Source: Dicyema japonicum (taxonomy: Eukaryota; Dicyemida; Rhombozoa; Dicyemidae). From it: a stretch of 64,000 bases of DNA. Made by a program: the position numbers and the translations under genes. The notes below the pieces were generated by a model that saw only the letters and a program-made list of their open reading frames with translations, was not told the origin of the DNA and did not search any database. The stretch covers positions 279,990-343,989 of the forward strand of contig RDEW01000025.1 in assembly GCA_011109175.1 (NCBI GenBank), given 5' to 3'. This document shows, piece after piece, positions 24,376 to 37,286 of this stretch. Every line of letters begins with the position of its first letter. Position 1 is the first letter of the stretch.

Positions 24376-25725
24376 TTGAGATCAAGGTAGTAAAAATCTT
24401 CAAAAATAGATTAAAAATCGAATGAATTGTATAGCTCATACAATGAAATATCAACTCTTGAATTTCTCGTCTATCCGTTATTAATATTTTTTTAATTATT
24501 AGGTAAAAATCACAATGATATTATCAGTTCAGATGGAAGGCTTTCAGGTGATCTCAGCCGCCCTCAGATCAGCCTTGACTTGTCAGATATTTCCCCCCGG
24601 AAACGACGCCTCAACTTTTCCCGATGATTCTTCGTTTTATTGCTATCGTAAGAAACTTAAATTATAGATAAATTTATTAATTAATTTATTGTATTTGTTT
24701 AAAAATTCTTTTACAATATGGCAAACCTATTAACACAATAGTACATTATTCGGCGTGTGTTTGCCATGCTTTTGTGGTCGTTTCCTTTGATTTTTCTTAT
24801 CTTTTTCTTCTGTTGTTTTGGAATATATTTTCTTATATAATATATGAATTATTGGATAATCAAATAGTGTAGAAGGCTGTTATCAAAATGTCTAATATAT
24901 ATATATTTCGGTAACCTACAAATATGGATTATTCTCTACTATTTGATTTTATTGCCCAATTTTTTTCTATATTATTTTGAAGATTTTACGAGAAATTATC
25001 ATTATTGCTAGAAGAATGCTAATTCAGTAAGTTTCTTTACTTTGATGGATTCAAACTGCAATCTATCCGTAGAATAATTGATGATTCTTTTGCCACTTAT
25101 TTCTGCAACTGTAGTTTCGATCAAAATACAGAGAGCTGAGTAAATCTGAAGAGCGTTGAATGAGTTAATATTATTATAACTGAATTATCATTAAATGTCG
25201 CGAGCCATCCGTGTTACATTTTTACCTTGAAATTTGACACCAATCAACCTTGATATTAATCATCTGAAATTAATCCACTTAACACAATTCACAGCTTGAA
25301 AAATTAAATCACCACTAGGCTGAATAACTGTTGTTTCATTAATATTATTAATGTAATATTTAATTTTATAATTAAGTTATTATTTAATAAAAATTTAATC
25401 AAGTTTAATTTTTTTTTTTTTTATTTTTTTTTTTTAAATCAAAAAATTTATTAACAATAAAATATTATTTATTAACTATGGGGGAGAGCGGCTGCTGACA
25501 TCACGGAGTAAGCGTTTCCAAGTTTAATAAACAAGAAAATACGTGTTGACTATAAAAAATAAACAAATAAATCTATTCAACCCTTAAAATTACAATAGAT
25601 ACTAGATCCCTATGCGGCTTTCAGCCGCTGCTCTTCTTCTGATAGATACTAGATCCCTGGCCTTTGACCGCTGTTCTTTTGATAGACACTAATATAAATA
25701 AACATAAAGAAATTCAATTTTATTA
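24376..25725. other. AT-rich, no supported gene
   Basis: Contains a dispersed motif shared with about 5,870-6,120 (ATGGCAAACCTAT..., GGTAACCTACAA), long T/A homopolymers around 25,400-25,440, and two copies of 'GATACTAGATCCCT' at about 25,600 and 25,643 in a short local duplication. No gene seen. Confidence 0.4.
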
Positions 25726-25729
25726 CAAA

Positions 25730-26615
25730 AGTTTAACGAATTACTCTAATTAGGGATTTTAGCACTTTTTTTTCTTGTTCAGAATTTTTAATTCTAACTT
25801 TGTTTTCCGATATTATTTTCTCAACCGTAAAGGGTCCTATTGTAACCAAATTTAAAAAACCTTCATAAAATGAATTCAATTTCATTTTTTTATATTTTGG
25901 ATCGTTATTAAAGTCTTTCGCTACTAAGACCGAATCTCCTATTTCCATTGATCCATTATTTAAATTTCGTTTTCTTTTCATTCTCTGATAATACTGTTCA
26001 TTGTTAATTTCAACATCTAAAATAAAAATGTTTTCTATATACCTTCATTTGATTTTATTTCACAGTCATCCTCATAAAATATATTTGAGATCATGATTTT
26101 CTTCAGACCATCGACTCAAATCTACCATATCCATTTGATAACGCTCTCTTATAGCTTTCGCTTTAATGTTTATAAAAGGAATATGTGCTTTTAGCGGCTG
26201 ACTTTGTGCACACGCCATACATTCAGCACAAACTTTTCGGATGATAGATCTCTTAATAGTAAAAAAATAGTTGTCAGAGTATTCTTTCATTTTGTTTACT
26301 CCATAATGCGTTTTCAAATGTAAATTCAGACTTCATAGTTTCCAAATAATCTTGAGCAATTACAATTTTTTTGTTCCATCATTGGTTATTAGCCTAGAGT
26401 CTTCTAGTTAGAAACATTTTGTCTTATTTAGAAATCGGGACTTCTTCATTCCAGTTAAACTTCCATCAATCTTATTGTTTTCCAAATAAGCAACAATATT
26501 TTTGTACTCTTCAATAGTTAGTACTAAATTTTTAAGTAGCATTTTTGATAAAAACTGCAACATCTGAATATCAAGGTTTATTCGTGTCAAAAAATATAAA
26601 TTCAAGGTCAAAATG
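25730..26615 (-). pseudogene. Retroviral-type integrase, N- and C-terminal parts, decayed
   Basis: From about 26,611 downwards: EEYKNIVAYLENN, then a zinc-binding region with KVCAECMACAQSQPLK (the CxxC pair of an HHCC finger) followed by RERYQMDMVDLSRW, the start of the catalytic core with its first Asp. Then, after a gap, comes a C-terminal domain (SVLVAKDFNNDPK..., VRIKNSEQEKKVL). The middle of the core with the second Asp and Glu is missing; an equivalent piece lies at 7.2 kb. The layout is that of SCAND3/KRBA2-like integrases. Confidence 0.65.
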
Positions 26616-27500
26616 TAACACGATTGAATTTGTAACGCGGATGGCGCGCCACATTATATACCACATCATCTTTTAATATTTTTTGGCGACATTAATTCTG
26701 GGATTTAATTTCTGATAATTTTAATTCTATTTGTGTCACAGAACCAATCCAAATAACTTCATCCTTGGAAAAAAGATATGAAAAAATTATCCCTCGCAAT
26801 AGTCTTTAATTTTCGATCCTTTGTACATTGTTTGGCGTGTTGTTTCTGTGTGGTTTTTTCATTCTTGCATCTCACGTTTTTTGTATATTTTTTCAATATG
26901 TATCAATTTGACCGTTAATAAAATGTCTAATATAAATATTGATTATTTCCGTTATTTGATTTTGCTGTACTTAGGTTGTGAGTAAAATTTTGTTGTATAT
27001 ATCAATGTTTTGAGATTTATTTGATTTTTTTGAAAATTTTATAATGTTCAAATCAAGGCTGACTAAATAAACAATTATCTGGATTTGTTTTCTCAACATA
27101 AATTCTTACGTTAGAAATCAAGGCCATTTATACTTTCACTTTTTTTCACATCATCAAACATTTTGGATTTTTTCTCGTTATTGTTTTATAGAGCTCAATG
27201 TATACGAGGATAATTTGGTATTCTACGTTAAATATTAACTTCTTTACAAATTTTAATGTTTTTGAAAATAGTCCGATCCTTTGAGTGGATTAATTCTCAT
27301 TAAAATATTTAATTGTTTTCATTTAATTTTTAGGGACAGATGATATGCTTTTTAAAACGAAAAAGCAAATGCCTTGGCTTTTGGCTTCAAGTACGTTCAG
27401 ACTTATTTGTCCACAATCAGTCAGTCTGTATAATCTATTGTTTAGTTTTTCTTTGACCAAGAATTTCCAAGGAGTTTTCTTAGTTGGCCTTTTGAAATTT
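26616..27500. other. AT-rich, no supported gene
   Basis: No motif-bearing frame. Near 27,385-27,440 the sequence TCAAGTACGTTCAGACTTAT, then CCACAATCAGTC...TGTATAAT, repeats 9,001-9,045 almost exactly. A short piece of the RTE-like element is therefore present here. Confidence 0.45.
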
Positions 27501-27504
27501 AATT

Positions 27505-27800
27505 TATTAACCCCGGATACACCGAGAAAAAAGTAAAAGTAAACAACTAGTTAAGTGTATCCAGTTTCCACTTCTACAGAGTCCATCCGTAATCTCACAT
27601 AAAGGGTAAAAGACGTCCATTACATGCAGTTGTGGAAACCCTATAGTGGAGTAGCAAATGATCCTTTTTCGTGCCGGCCTGCCACTGGGCGTCAACTAGA
27701 CAGGTGGATTACATGACGCCATTCTAATAGGAAGAGTGAGGGGGAACAGACGATCAAACAGATACTTCAATCAATTAGCACCACATGGCGCCAGCGGCTA
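27505..27800. repeat. Dispersed ~300-bp repeat (LINE 3' end?), copy 2
   Basis: This is the second copy of the 11,030-11,340 repeat. It shares AAGTGTATCCAGTTTCCACT, GACAGGTGGAT and ACATGACGCCATTCTAATAG, with numerous indels, in the same orientation. It begins 'TTAACCCCGGATACACCGAG' after a run of TTAATTTATT, as expected for the A-rich tail of a minus-strand LINE. Confidence 0.65.
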
Positions 27801-27899
27801 ATTTAATTGTATCTTTCTTTGATGTCCTCCAAGTATTAACTAAATTTTTAATTTAAAATTATTATTTTTTAAATTAGTTAAAATTAATAATACTAGTGG

Positions 27900-29280
27900 T
27901 GTAATGATGGTTGGTTTTTCCCAGTCTGAAAAAGTCATTCCCATGGACGCGTCCACAGAATATTTAATAAATGGAGTTCGAGAAAGTGTGGATTTGCCTG
28001 TTCATGGCCATTTTAATGCCCAAGTCAATTACAGTAACGGTCCTCAACAGACCAGCTCAACTTTGTGTTCTCTGAATGCTATCTGCGACTCTATTGACTC
28101 TTCTAATCCCGGAGAATGGATCTCATCTCTTTAACTTGTGTCAAAGACCGCCTCAAACGAGTACCTAGAGGAGGGTGGCCATTCATAGCTAATTATTTTA
28201 ATTCTAAATTTGGAAAAAAGAAATCCGTTTATGAGTTGAAGAGACTTGTCTCCTGTCATCAGAGTAATAGTACAATACCTAAAATTGGAATTAAAATGGA
28301 TAAGGCACCTGATAAAGAGTTCACAGATTAACTCTCTCCTGTCTATCATCAAAAAGAAAAGCCTACATTCAATATTATTTGAATCACTTGAGAATGATAC
28401 ATTTGACATAAAATCATCGTCTACATGGATCACAAATGGAAATATTTCTCCCAAGTCTGAAGCGATGTTCTTTCTTTTGCAAGATAGGAATATCTTTTTC
28501 CGGGATCTTGGTCTAAAATGTCCACATTGTAATTCCTCGAAAAAAACTGTCGATCATTTGGCTACGAGGTGTAACAGAATGCTAAACTCAGACTATACAA
28601 GACGACACAATGAAATAGTTAAATGCATTCACATGCATTTAATCTAGAAAATTTGGATTTAAAAAAATCCAAAAAATTGAAGTCACATTCTATTCAAAGC
28701 ATCATCACAAATCAGCATGCCGAGATCCGGAGTTGATCGACCATTCCAACGGAGTCCAAAGTCCAATATAACAAGCCGGACATTTTCTTGTACGATAAGA
28801 AAATGAACCAAATATGGCTAATTGAAATTGGAGTAAACATCAATGGACAATCTCAAGGCTGTTGAAGTTAAAAAACTTCATAAATATGATATTCTGGCAA
28901 GTGAATTAGAAATAATTTACAAAGCCAAAGTAAAAATACTCCCAATTGTTCTTACCTGGGATGGAATTGTCTCCAGGTATTTCAAATCATACATGGACAT
29001 CATTGGAATTACGACCATCACCCGAGTGTACATCCAAACGATTGCGCTGAAGAAGACTTTAGAGAGCATGCTTGTAGAATATAAACACGGATTTGAACAA
29101 ATAACGATGGCGATTAACAATAATTGGGAAATGATGAAGAATCCTCTTACTGGATGCAATTTGGGAAAGAGGCGACGCGACACTGATAAAGAGTTGGATG
29201 ATCCAGAAAATAGGAGGGGAAGCGGAGATACTACCAAGGTCCCGGTAATGTTTGTGGGGGACAGACAGTAGACAGATATT
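27900..29280 (+). pseudogene. R2-like LINE, C-terminal third with CCHC knuckle and RLE
   Basis: The clear part starts near 28,480: LKCPHCNSSKKTVDHLATRC is a C-x2-C-x8-H-x4-C knuckle, exactly the spacing found before the endonuclease of R2-clade elements. It is followed, with frameshifts, by QYNKPDIFLYDK, WLIEIGVN, KLHKYDILASELEIIY, ILPIVLTWDGIVSRYF and LKKTLESMLVEYKHG. The endonuclease is the same family as at 7.7 and 45.6 kb. 27,904-28,330 has open frames without recognised motifs that may belong to the same element. Frameshifts at about 28,650 and 28,850 inactivate it. Confidence 0.7.
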
Positions 29281-29289
29281 GCACCCAAA

Positions 29290-30285
29290 AAATCTTCCAG
29301 GATTCATTACACCATATGACATCCCGTAATCGACGCATTTCTGACGTCTTCAATGATTCTTTCCCATATACTTTTTTCTTGTATTGGTGTTCATTTAAGT
29401 AAACTCATGGTCTCAGAAGAAAACTTATTGATGTTTTCTTTTATGGCGGATGTTAGTGACTTCTACTTTACTCTATTGGGAGGTATGTTAATGTACACGG
29501 GGCAAACAAAGTTAACATCCAGTCTTCACGGTCGTCAATGAGACAGTCCTCAATACATGCCGATAAACAATCTGAGGCAGAAATAGGAGATCCTGATAAG
29601 TAATCTTCGAGAATAAGTCAGTTTGATGATCCAAAGGAATGTTGTCGGAGGGCAAATTTTGAGTTAGGAGAGTCGTTCTACCAGGAGAGAGACATGATTG
29701 GCGATGCCTGGATAAGTGGAATCCTAGGGAGCATGCAGCACATTTGATCGACTTTTTCGCAGGTCGAGTCATCTTTTGCAAGTTTTAACATCTTCCTTGT
29801 ATCGATCCACAAAAGGTTCGTTTTCTTGGTTCTCAACACCAAGCACGAACAACTTTACAGCCAACTATTGGGAACCATGCTGCCAATATCGCTCCCAATC
29901 ATCGATAGACCATGGCAGGCGAACTACACTCTGACAATCCTCGGAAGCAATGATTCTGATGTGCACGTCAATGAGGTCATCATCCCAATAACTTGTTTCC
30001 TCAAGGCAAGACGTGGAGCGCGGACACGAAGTACTGTTTTTTTATTTTGGTCTGATTATCCTACAGTGGGAAATTTTATCGATTATTATGCTTTGGATTA
30101 ATTAGCATTACTGTTCTTCTTATATAAAGTGGGAGATCTGCCTAAGGTGGGTTTAAGTAAGGGAAACATTACCTACTCCTTAAATGTCCCCAGGAGGAGA
30201 CGGTCTAAAGGTCCTTCTTAGGTGGGCATTAGGTTCCTTCTGGGTGTTAGACCACATAAAGCCAAACTAATCGTTAATACAGAAT
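29290..30285. other. No identified gene; open frames of unknown meaning
   Basis: The minus frame 29,512-29,781 has a Cys/His-rich stretch (IKCAACSLGFHLSRHRQSC), possibly a zinc knuckle. The plus frame 29,826-30,101 (ending VGNFIDYYALD) has no recognised domain. Neither has supporting neighbours. Confidence 0.3.
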
Positions 30286-30289
30286 TTAT

Positions 30290-32720
30290 TTATTTAGAAC
30301 CCCTGGATCACCGAGAAAAACAGAAAAAACGTCATACAGTTAGGTAATCCCAGTTCCTTAATCAATCAGTCATCCAATGTCTGTGGTCTCCCATTGTTCC
30401 CGCTACCGTACGAAAGAGCATTATCTCATCCCTCTGAAGGAATCCGATTGGGGAAGGAACTTCTTAACCAATCGACTTTCTTCACATGGAAAAGGATAGG
30501 CAAGCGGGTTTCCATCCACCTCACAGACCAGAAGGAATCCGGCCCCACAATTAAGGGTCGTTGCTTCCGTTAATAGGGGGATTGACTGTTGATCCTATAT
30601 GAGGGTATGGTTTTCCGTTTATCGAGTTGAGTCTGTGGACCATAGTCTTGATAGCGGCAACCGTATTGCGCGCCCCCAGGTTAACAAGGCACTTTTCGCG
30701 TTCCTCACTGATACCAGGAGTGTGCACCGTAGGTGAGCATAGGCAACACCATAGCGTTGACGCCTTTGGCACATGCATCATGGCTCAGCTGAAAAGCCCT
30801 CATCGCACCAAACCTTTGCACAGCCCGCCTCTTAACAAGGGCGATGTGCTCTTGGTAGCTACACATAGAGTTGAAAGTCACTCCAAGGTATCTCGTCCGC
30901 CCAGTGACCTCTATAGGTACCCCATAGATGGTCACTCTATGTATTATATTATTAGACCGCTTAGGGCGGTCAAAGATTAATAATCTGATCTTTTCAATCC
31001 TGAGTCTTCTGCTTTCACACCAGAGTATGATTTCATCAACAGCAACTTGTATCCTCCGACACGCCACATCTGGTTCCACGAGTGATCTAGAGTACTATGT
31101 CATCAAAATAGACACCATCTCCGTCCTCACATTGACTGTGTGAGGAGCGTTGAAAAATAAATGTTAAAAAGGTTGGGCTCAACACCGACCCTTGTGGATC
31201 TGCAACCTTTGTGCTTCACATAATTCGTCCGGTCATCTAAGAAGCTGGAAATCCAACTTCTCAGCTCCATGGGAATTCCCGCCTCCATCAGGGCGCATCG
31301 AGACTGTCATGCCAGACCGAGTTGAACGCCCTCTCCACATCAAGAAATAGTGCAACTGTACACTACTCTATTATACTTTGGTCACGGATCTGAGAGCTCA
31401 ATCTCCAAAGGCAATTACGGAATCCCATCTGCAGATCGGATAGAGTGTCTTTTATTATGGATTCCTGGGCTAACCTCTGGTGTTTCAATCTTTCTAGGAT
31501 TTTAGCGATGGCAGGCAACAGGCTAATAGGGCGGTAGCAACCAGGATCTTCAAGGGGTTTTCCTGGTTTCCTTACAAAAACCGGTTCCACCCCGTTTCAA
31601 CACCTAGGAACGTAGTCTAACCTGAGGCTACCGTTTAACATCCTACCATTCCCTTCAGTAGACTTACCGGGGCTTTCTTTAAGAGGGCCATGGGAATCTT
31701 TTCCTGGCCCGGGGCATTGTTCTAGGACTTTTGTATAGCAGCTAGGACCTCTTCCATGGCTATTGCCTGGTAAGCAGCGCTAGAGCCCCCGAAAGCTGCA
31801 CAGTATGCGTCCCTCCGAAAAGATAACATCCTGCATGCACTGACGGGCAGACCTTTCGACAAATTCACTTGGACGAACTATCGAGATAGAACCAAAATTT
31901 ACTGCGAATATCTCCGCGGTCTCGGCAAGGTCCGAGGTTTTAGATCCATTCGATTGCGTGAGGCAGTCAATTGCATATTGACTTAGTTGTTTTAGGTGAA
32001 TCGAGAGACTTTGTGCAGGCCCGTGAGTTCTTTGATATGGCGATAACACCTAGACCTGGTTGTCTGAGAATAATTCTTAATAAGGTTTCTTTTTCGGCTT
32101 ATGGGCACATTGATATCCAGGTGTTTAGAGAATGTTTGAAGCTGATCGCAGGGAATGTTTCATAAGTAGGTTAGGCTGTATATGTGTTCTGGAGAAAGGC
32201 AACTGGTTCCATTTGCATCTTCCGACTCTGATTTACATTGTCAGCCTTTTGAATGGCACACTGATAATTTTTCCGGCTTTGTCTATCGAGTATAGTTGCG
32301 ACGAGAGTCTTTTGGCCAATTCTATGTCAACTAAGTGACCCCAGTCAGACCAATCAACCTTCCTAAAGTTTTTGAATCTTTTCACTTCAGTCTTCAGTGT
32401 CCAGAGTCTTCGAAATCCTCTTAACATGAGAAGAATGGGACTCTGGTAGCTGGAAAAGCCATAATTCACATTCCATGAAGCAAGTCATGTTAAAAAGGGA
32501 ACATAAGGTTAAATCGGGAGATATGCATCCATCAGTGCTCCTTAATTGGGTTCTTGTGTTCAATTTAGGGTCATTCAGGATAATCATATCAACAAGACCA
32601 TTTGCGATGAACTCGTCTGGGCTTTCAGGACTGTGGAGCAAGCCAAACGGGATGTCTTGCATTAAGGTCGCCACAAATTAGAAACTTCTTCAATGATGAG
32701 AGGAGTGGTAGATTGGGGAT
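30290..32720 (-). pseudogene. Jockey/CR1-like LINE with APE endonuclease and RT, near full ORF2 but degenerate
   Basis: This is the longest LINE remnant in the window. The minus strand begins with LICGDLNARHPVWLAP (APE motif GDxNA.H), then ANGLVDMIILNDPK, LRSTDGCISPDLTLCS. RT follows: PVFVRKPGKPLEDPGCYRPI, LLPAIAKILERL, ALFLDVERAFNSVWHDSL (motif A), PMELRSWISSFLDDR, VYFDDIVL at the YADD position, then a thumb region with RYLGVTFNSMCSYQEH and VLPMLTYGAHSW. Motif C is FDD rather than YADD, and several frameshifts are present. The tail at about 30,290-30,310 resembles the 3' UTR repeats at 11.0 and 27.5 kb. Confidence 0.8.
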
Positions 32721-32724
32721 GTAG

Positions 32725-34840
32725 TATGTTGGACAGTCCTTGTAAGGAATGTATAAATTGACCAAATTAATCCAAAGAGAAGGGAACAGGTAATCTGCTC
32801 CATAGTATTATTAAGTCTCCACGTGGACCAGGGTTTGTTTCAATGTCGTCACATATGAGAATCTGGGGGAGAAGTTCATAGCTCTTTTTGTTCTTTCAGA
32901 ATGGATGACACCATCCAGGTGACCTACATGACACCACATCAATCACATGTTAAAAAATCAAAGTTATGAATTAGCATAATGAATTTCTTTAAAGTAACAA
33001 ATTTATTCAAAAAACAAAAAAAATTATTCAAAAATTAGAAGAACGTACTCCCCGAACAACAAAATTACCATCTAGTATTATATTAATATTACTTATAAGA
33101 GAATCATCACTTAAAGTGAATATGATGAAGTTCTTCTTATAAATGCCCATGTGCAGTGAATAATTACTGAGTTGAAAGGTACATCTTTCCAAGGGATTCC
33201 CATCTTTTTTACATGGCCTCATAAAGTTATTCATTTATCGCAATATCGTCGAAGTCTACTTTGTCCCCAGTCCCTGATTTTGCGATAGCCTAACATTACA
33301 TATTCGAACTACCAGAAAAGTCGACCTGTCATACAGGGCCGCCTGTTCGATCGAAAAATCCAACCTGAACTCATCCAGATCCCTCTGAATCTCTTCAATG
33401 TTGGGGATCAGAGTGCTCACACTTGCGACCATGCATCATAAAGAGATGAATCCATTATTGACGTAGGGAAGCATAACACGTCGAAATCCTCGCAGGTATC
33501 AGAGACCAGTGTCTTCCAATGGTCAAAGACTTCCTTTCTCTTTTCATTGGGGATGAGGTCGATCTCTGATCAGTGAGGATTATTATCACAATTTTCTCAC
33601 GTTCAAATATTCCAATGAAATATACCAACCTTTAGCATTTTCTTGAAAGCAAGGGGTAATAATAATAATATTTCGAGAATGCATTGTTTCAGCCCAAAAC
33701 TATATTAAAAAAAGGATGAACTAGTTCTAACGTGTCTTTACTTTCCCTTACAATTCATCCCTTCTCATAGTAAAACTAACTCCTAGATGTTGAGGATTTA
33801 TTATCGGAATTCATACCAATTGCTTGTTTCCAAAACATGAGAAAATCATGCATAACAAGATTATCCAATATTATGAAATAATTAAAATCAACATTACGGA
33901 TAATTTCATATTTTCACTAAATTGTCATATTTCAAAATTTGGCGATATTAGCAAAATAATCATAAGTTTTGATTGAACTTTCGAATATAATCATTTGCAT
34001 CTATAAACCTCTCAAAACACAGGCAGAAATGATTTGGGGCAAATTTTCAATATTTGATTTTTTGTCAGTAATGTTTGTCAAATTTTATATATTTGTCACA
34101 ACCCTGATCATTCTTATGATTATTTACATTCTTTTAGAAGAAACCGTACATTGTTGACTTAGTAGTTTATTTTTGTTAATGACAAAATAATTATATGAAC
34201 TCTTTTATTAGTAGAACTCAGCGGGAACTCTAAAGAAAAAAATACGGAACTTGAGAGATAAATGGTCTTCCAGCCTGTCGCAGTCGATCCTTATAGGACC
34301 TTAGTCTCTCTCTTCCAGTTGTGCCATAGAATCTTTGATAGAAAATAAAGTAGGCATAGCAGAGAGATAGAAGGCGCATTTTCATACAATCGTATGAGGG
34401 AAGGACTCAATAACGAGAATTAAGACTCGTTTATCCGGACCTCTTCAATTGAGGCTGATGAGATCTATCAGATGTTTTTTTTTATTTAGAATATTGTGAT
34501 TTCCAATGTCTCCCGAGTCAATTAAAAGGGTGATGAGAAGATATATCCATTTTGAAAAGATGGAGACATTAAGTGTAATAGAGCTAGGCTATAGTGTGAG
34601 TGAAACACATATGAGTAAAAGATATGAGTGAAACACAGCCTTTTAAGTATCACGTGTATCCACATTCGCCATTGTGGGAGCCAATCCATTTGAGTAGAGG
34701 AAAGGATCCATTTTGACTCCCTTATCTACTTGTATGATTCCATATATAGATAATCCACAGAGACACCATCAGCTATATTCCCTCTCAAATTGTAAGCAAA
34801 ACACGCTCGAATAGTCAGAATTCCTTCGTAGAGGCCCGAT
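32725..34840. other. No supported gene
   Basis: Short open frames only (for example a hydrophobic 62-codon frame at 33,969). The immediate 33,000-33,240 stretch could contain the upstream part of the LINE but shows no endonuclease motif. Simple AT-rich sequence elsewhere. Confidence 0.35.
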
Positions 34841-34846
34841 TATATA

Positions 34847-35565
34847 AAGTAAACCCTCATTAATCCGAACTTCTATAATCCGAAAACTTCAATAAACCGA
34901 ATTTTTTTGATGGGTCAGTAAAATTTTACAAAATTCCATACAAACAGGCTTCAATAAACCGAACCTTCATAATCTGCCACATGGTTAGAAAGAGATTCGA
35001 AATTTCTATTGCATAGAAAAGAAAGATTTTTGAAATAAAAATAAACCTTTATTTTGGAATTTCGATACTTTCAGAAATTTTTAAAAATTGTGAAAAACGG
35101 AAAATTTGTGAAACTTTGATTAACAAGTCAAAACAGTTGGAAACATCAACAACTTAATAATTCACTTGTTGAATGGATAGCATCTTAGTGATTAATTAAA
35201 ATGTTTTATGAAAAATTCTTTTTGGCTGATTGATAATTCTCCATGCCACGTTTTAACGAAATTTTTGAAGAATTGAAATTTTAATCCTTCAAAAAAACAA
35301 AACTGTTTTTCTTCAACCGCTGGACGCAGGCATAATCAAGAACTTTAAGCATAGAAAAAGGTTTATTTTGAATTATATGAAAGTCCTTGATTTGGAAAAT
35401 AATTTTTTTGGAATTTAAGGAAGGCCATCATTATGGTGCAGAGACAGTCAAATGTCTTGATTAATTTGATAGTGAAGATATGCAAGATTCTGTTTTGAAT
35501 GACTACCGAAAATAACTGGAAGAACTTGCTAATGAAGGAGAATAACTCAAACAGAAATTCTCGAC
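34847..35565 (+). mobile_element. Tigger/pogo-type DNA transposon remnant
   Basis: It starts with 'AAACCCTCATTAATCCGAAC', then 'TAATCCGAAAACTTC' and 'AATAAACCGAA', like Tigger terminal repeats (CCTC..TAATCCGAA). Inside, FLADLIDNSPCHVLTKF is the second catalytic Asp block (lDN.PCH). LQPLDAGIIKNFKHRKR, in another frame, is the third DDE block ('QPLDqGiI.nFK'). The helix-turn-helix is missing and the frame shifts between the two blocks, so the transposase is dead. The far terminal repeat was not found. Confidence 0.75.
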
Positions 35566-35690
35566 GAGAACGAATTCGTCATTTTTAATATTTCACAATT
35601 TTAATTTTACTATTAAAAAACAAAAAAATTAATTTCTCCATACAAAATATTACTCTGTGATTTACAAATTCTCCCCTTCCCGTGATCGAG

Positions 35691-35945
35691 TTAAGATTCA
35701 CACAAAAATAACTCAAATAATACTTTAGTGTAAACACCCAATCGTCTTAAAGGCGCCGCAGCAAATAAAGTATGGAAGGCAATATCAAGAGCATCAGCGA
35801 TATTTCTGGGGGGAGAATCATTAATTCTGTAAGTGAGGTGAATATATTTACGCTTAGATAACCTATCCATAACCGAGCTCTGAGAAGGTCCAATACAGAA
35901 TATGCTTTTTATGAATATACTCGCGTTAGCGTCTAATTTGATCAT
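35691..35945 (-). CDS. Hypothetical open frame
   Basis: An 84-codon frame (contains SVMDRLSKRKYIHLTYRI, NIADALDIAFHTLFAAA) with less simple composition than its neighbours. It could be the last exon of an unrecognised micro-intron gene reading from about 36,050. I know no family for it. Confidence 0.2.
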   Translation of the reverse strand: MIKLDANASIFIKSIFCIGPSQSSVMDRLSKRKYIHLTYRINDSPPRNIADALDIAFHTLFAAAPLRRLGVYTKVLFELFLCES

Positions 35946-35949
35946 TTTA

Positions 35950-37280
35950 GCAAAGCCTGATTCAAGACCGAGGATTATGACTTCCTTGAATATAAAAAGT
36001 CAACACCGTCCTTTCTGAGTGACCTAGCATGTACGTCCTAAGCTTGGTCGCAAAATTGGTCAGCGATATGCCGTGTCGATATTCTTCAAATATTGACTTT
36101 TATTTATTATAACGTCAACTTGGCATAATTTTCGGATATGTTGTATAAATCTATAATTTCACGTGCTACTCTCCGGCCATTCCAACAGCGAGAGACGGTG
36201 TGATTTGAAATATTCTACAACAAGGTTGTTCGCCATCAGAAATTATTAAAAAATTACATTGAGGAAGATTATTGTCCATGAACAGTATCAGAGGCAATTA
36301 TGGCAGAATTGGGATACTGAAATGCTATTATTGCATTAGCCGTCATTTGTAATTATTACTCAATCATTTTTAATTTTGTTTACAGTTTCAAATTTATTTT
36401 AATCAAAAAATAAAATTTAATTTTAATATAAAATTTGTTGTTTAATATTCGCATTTTGATAATTTGATTTTTTTTATTTTTTTTCGGACCAAGATCGTTC
36501 ACAAAAAGACTCACACCCAACATAAAGAAAATGAAATGAAGAGCATTACTTGGTTCTCCTAGTTAGGATAGCTTTTCCTACTTGAATAGAGTGTGTCGTG
36601 TGTGGGATGCTCTATAGCTATATGGCTCTTCGATAAGTGCAGTATTTATTAGTGATTGATTGGGTTGAAGGGAGGAGTCTGGGAAGTACAAGATTGAACC
36701 CGGCTAACATGTTCAAGGGCATAATTGAACATATCCTCATATAACTACCGTCACTGGCTGTGATAAAGTTTAGGTTGATAATTCGATTTTACAGTTAAAG
36801 CGTTCAAGCGTATGACCAAAAGTAAGGTTACTGGTTGAGACGGTTAAATACGAGCCATAAGTATCTGACCTTAACAAAGCGTTCTTGCTGTCATTTAGAC
36901 AGTAAAACAAACGCGGGAGAGATATAATTCTATTGTCAAAACAAACTCGTTACTGACTAAGTAACAGGGAGAAACACGAGTTTGTACCAGATGATGGGGT
37001 TCCTATAACGAGACACCACATGTCTCCTCTTCAAATTATGGACCCTTGCACTAAACAAGACTTAAATTATAATTCTTTGAGCCACTCTACACTGCCCACC
37101 AGATGAAATATATGATTTCATAGCATCACTCGTAAAGAGAGGGAAAAAAAAGCAATTCGATCAAGTATCTAGTGGGAGAGTCGAACACAAGTAGCGATCG
37201 GGTGAATCGAATCCTTGAAGTATTGTTATGAGCACCTTAGGCACTAATGAAATAAAAAAAATATTTATTTATACAAAAAT
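35950..37280. other. No supported gene
   Basis: AT-rich spacer with no motif-bearing frame. Sequence near 36,480 (T-rich run) and a 'CACGTG' at about 36,160 are the only notable points. Confidence 0.35.
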
Positions 37281-37286
37281 AAAATA

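Noticed and set aside
29512-29781. Cys/His-rich minus frame as zinc-finger gene
   Set aside because: Ligand spacing fits no clear finger class and the remainder has no coding signature.
30627-30980. 117-codon plus-strand frame
   Set aside because: Shadow of the minus-strand LINE thumb region, which carries recognisable motifs.
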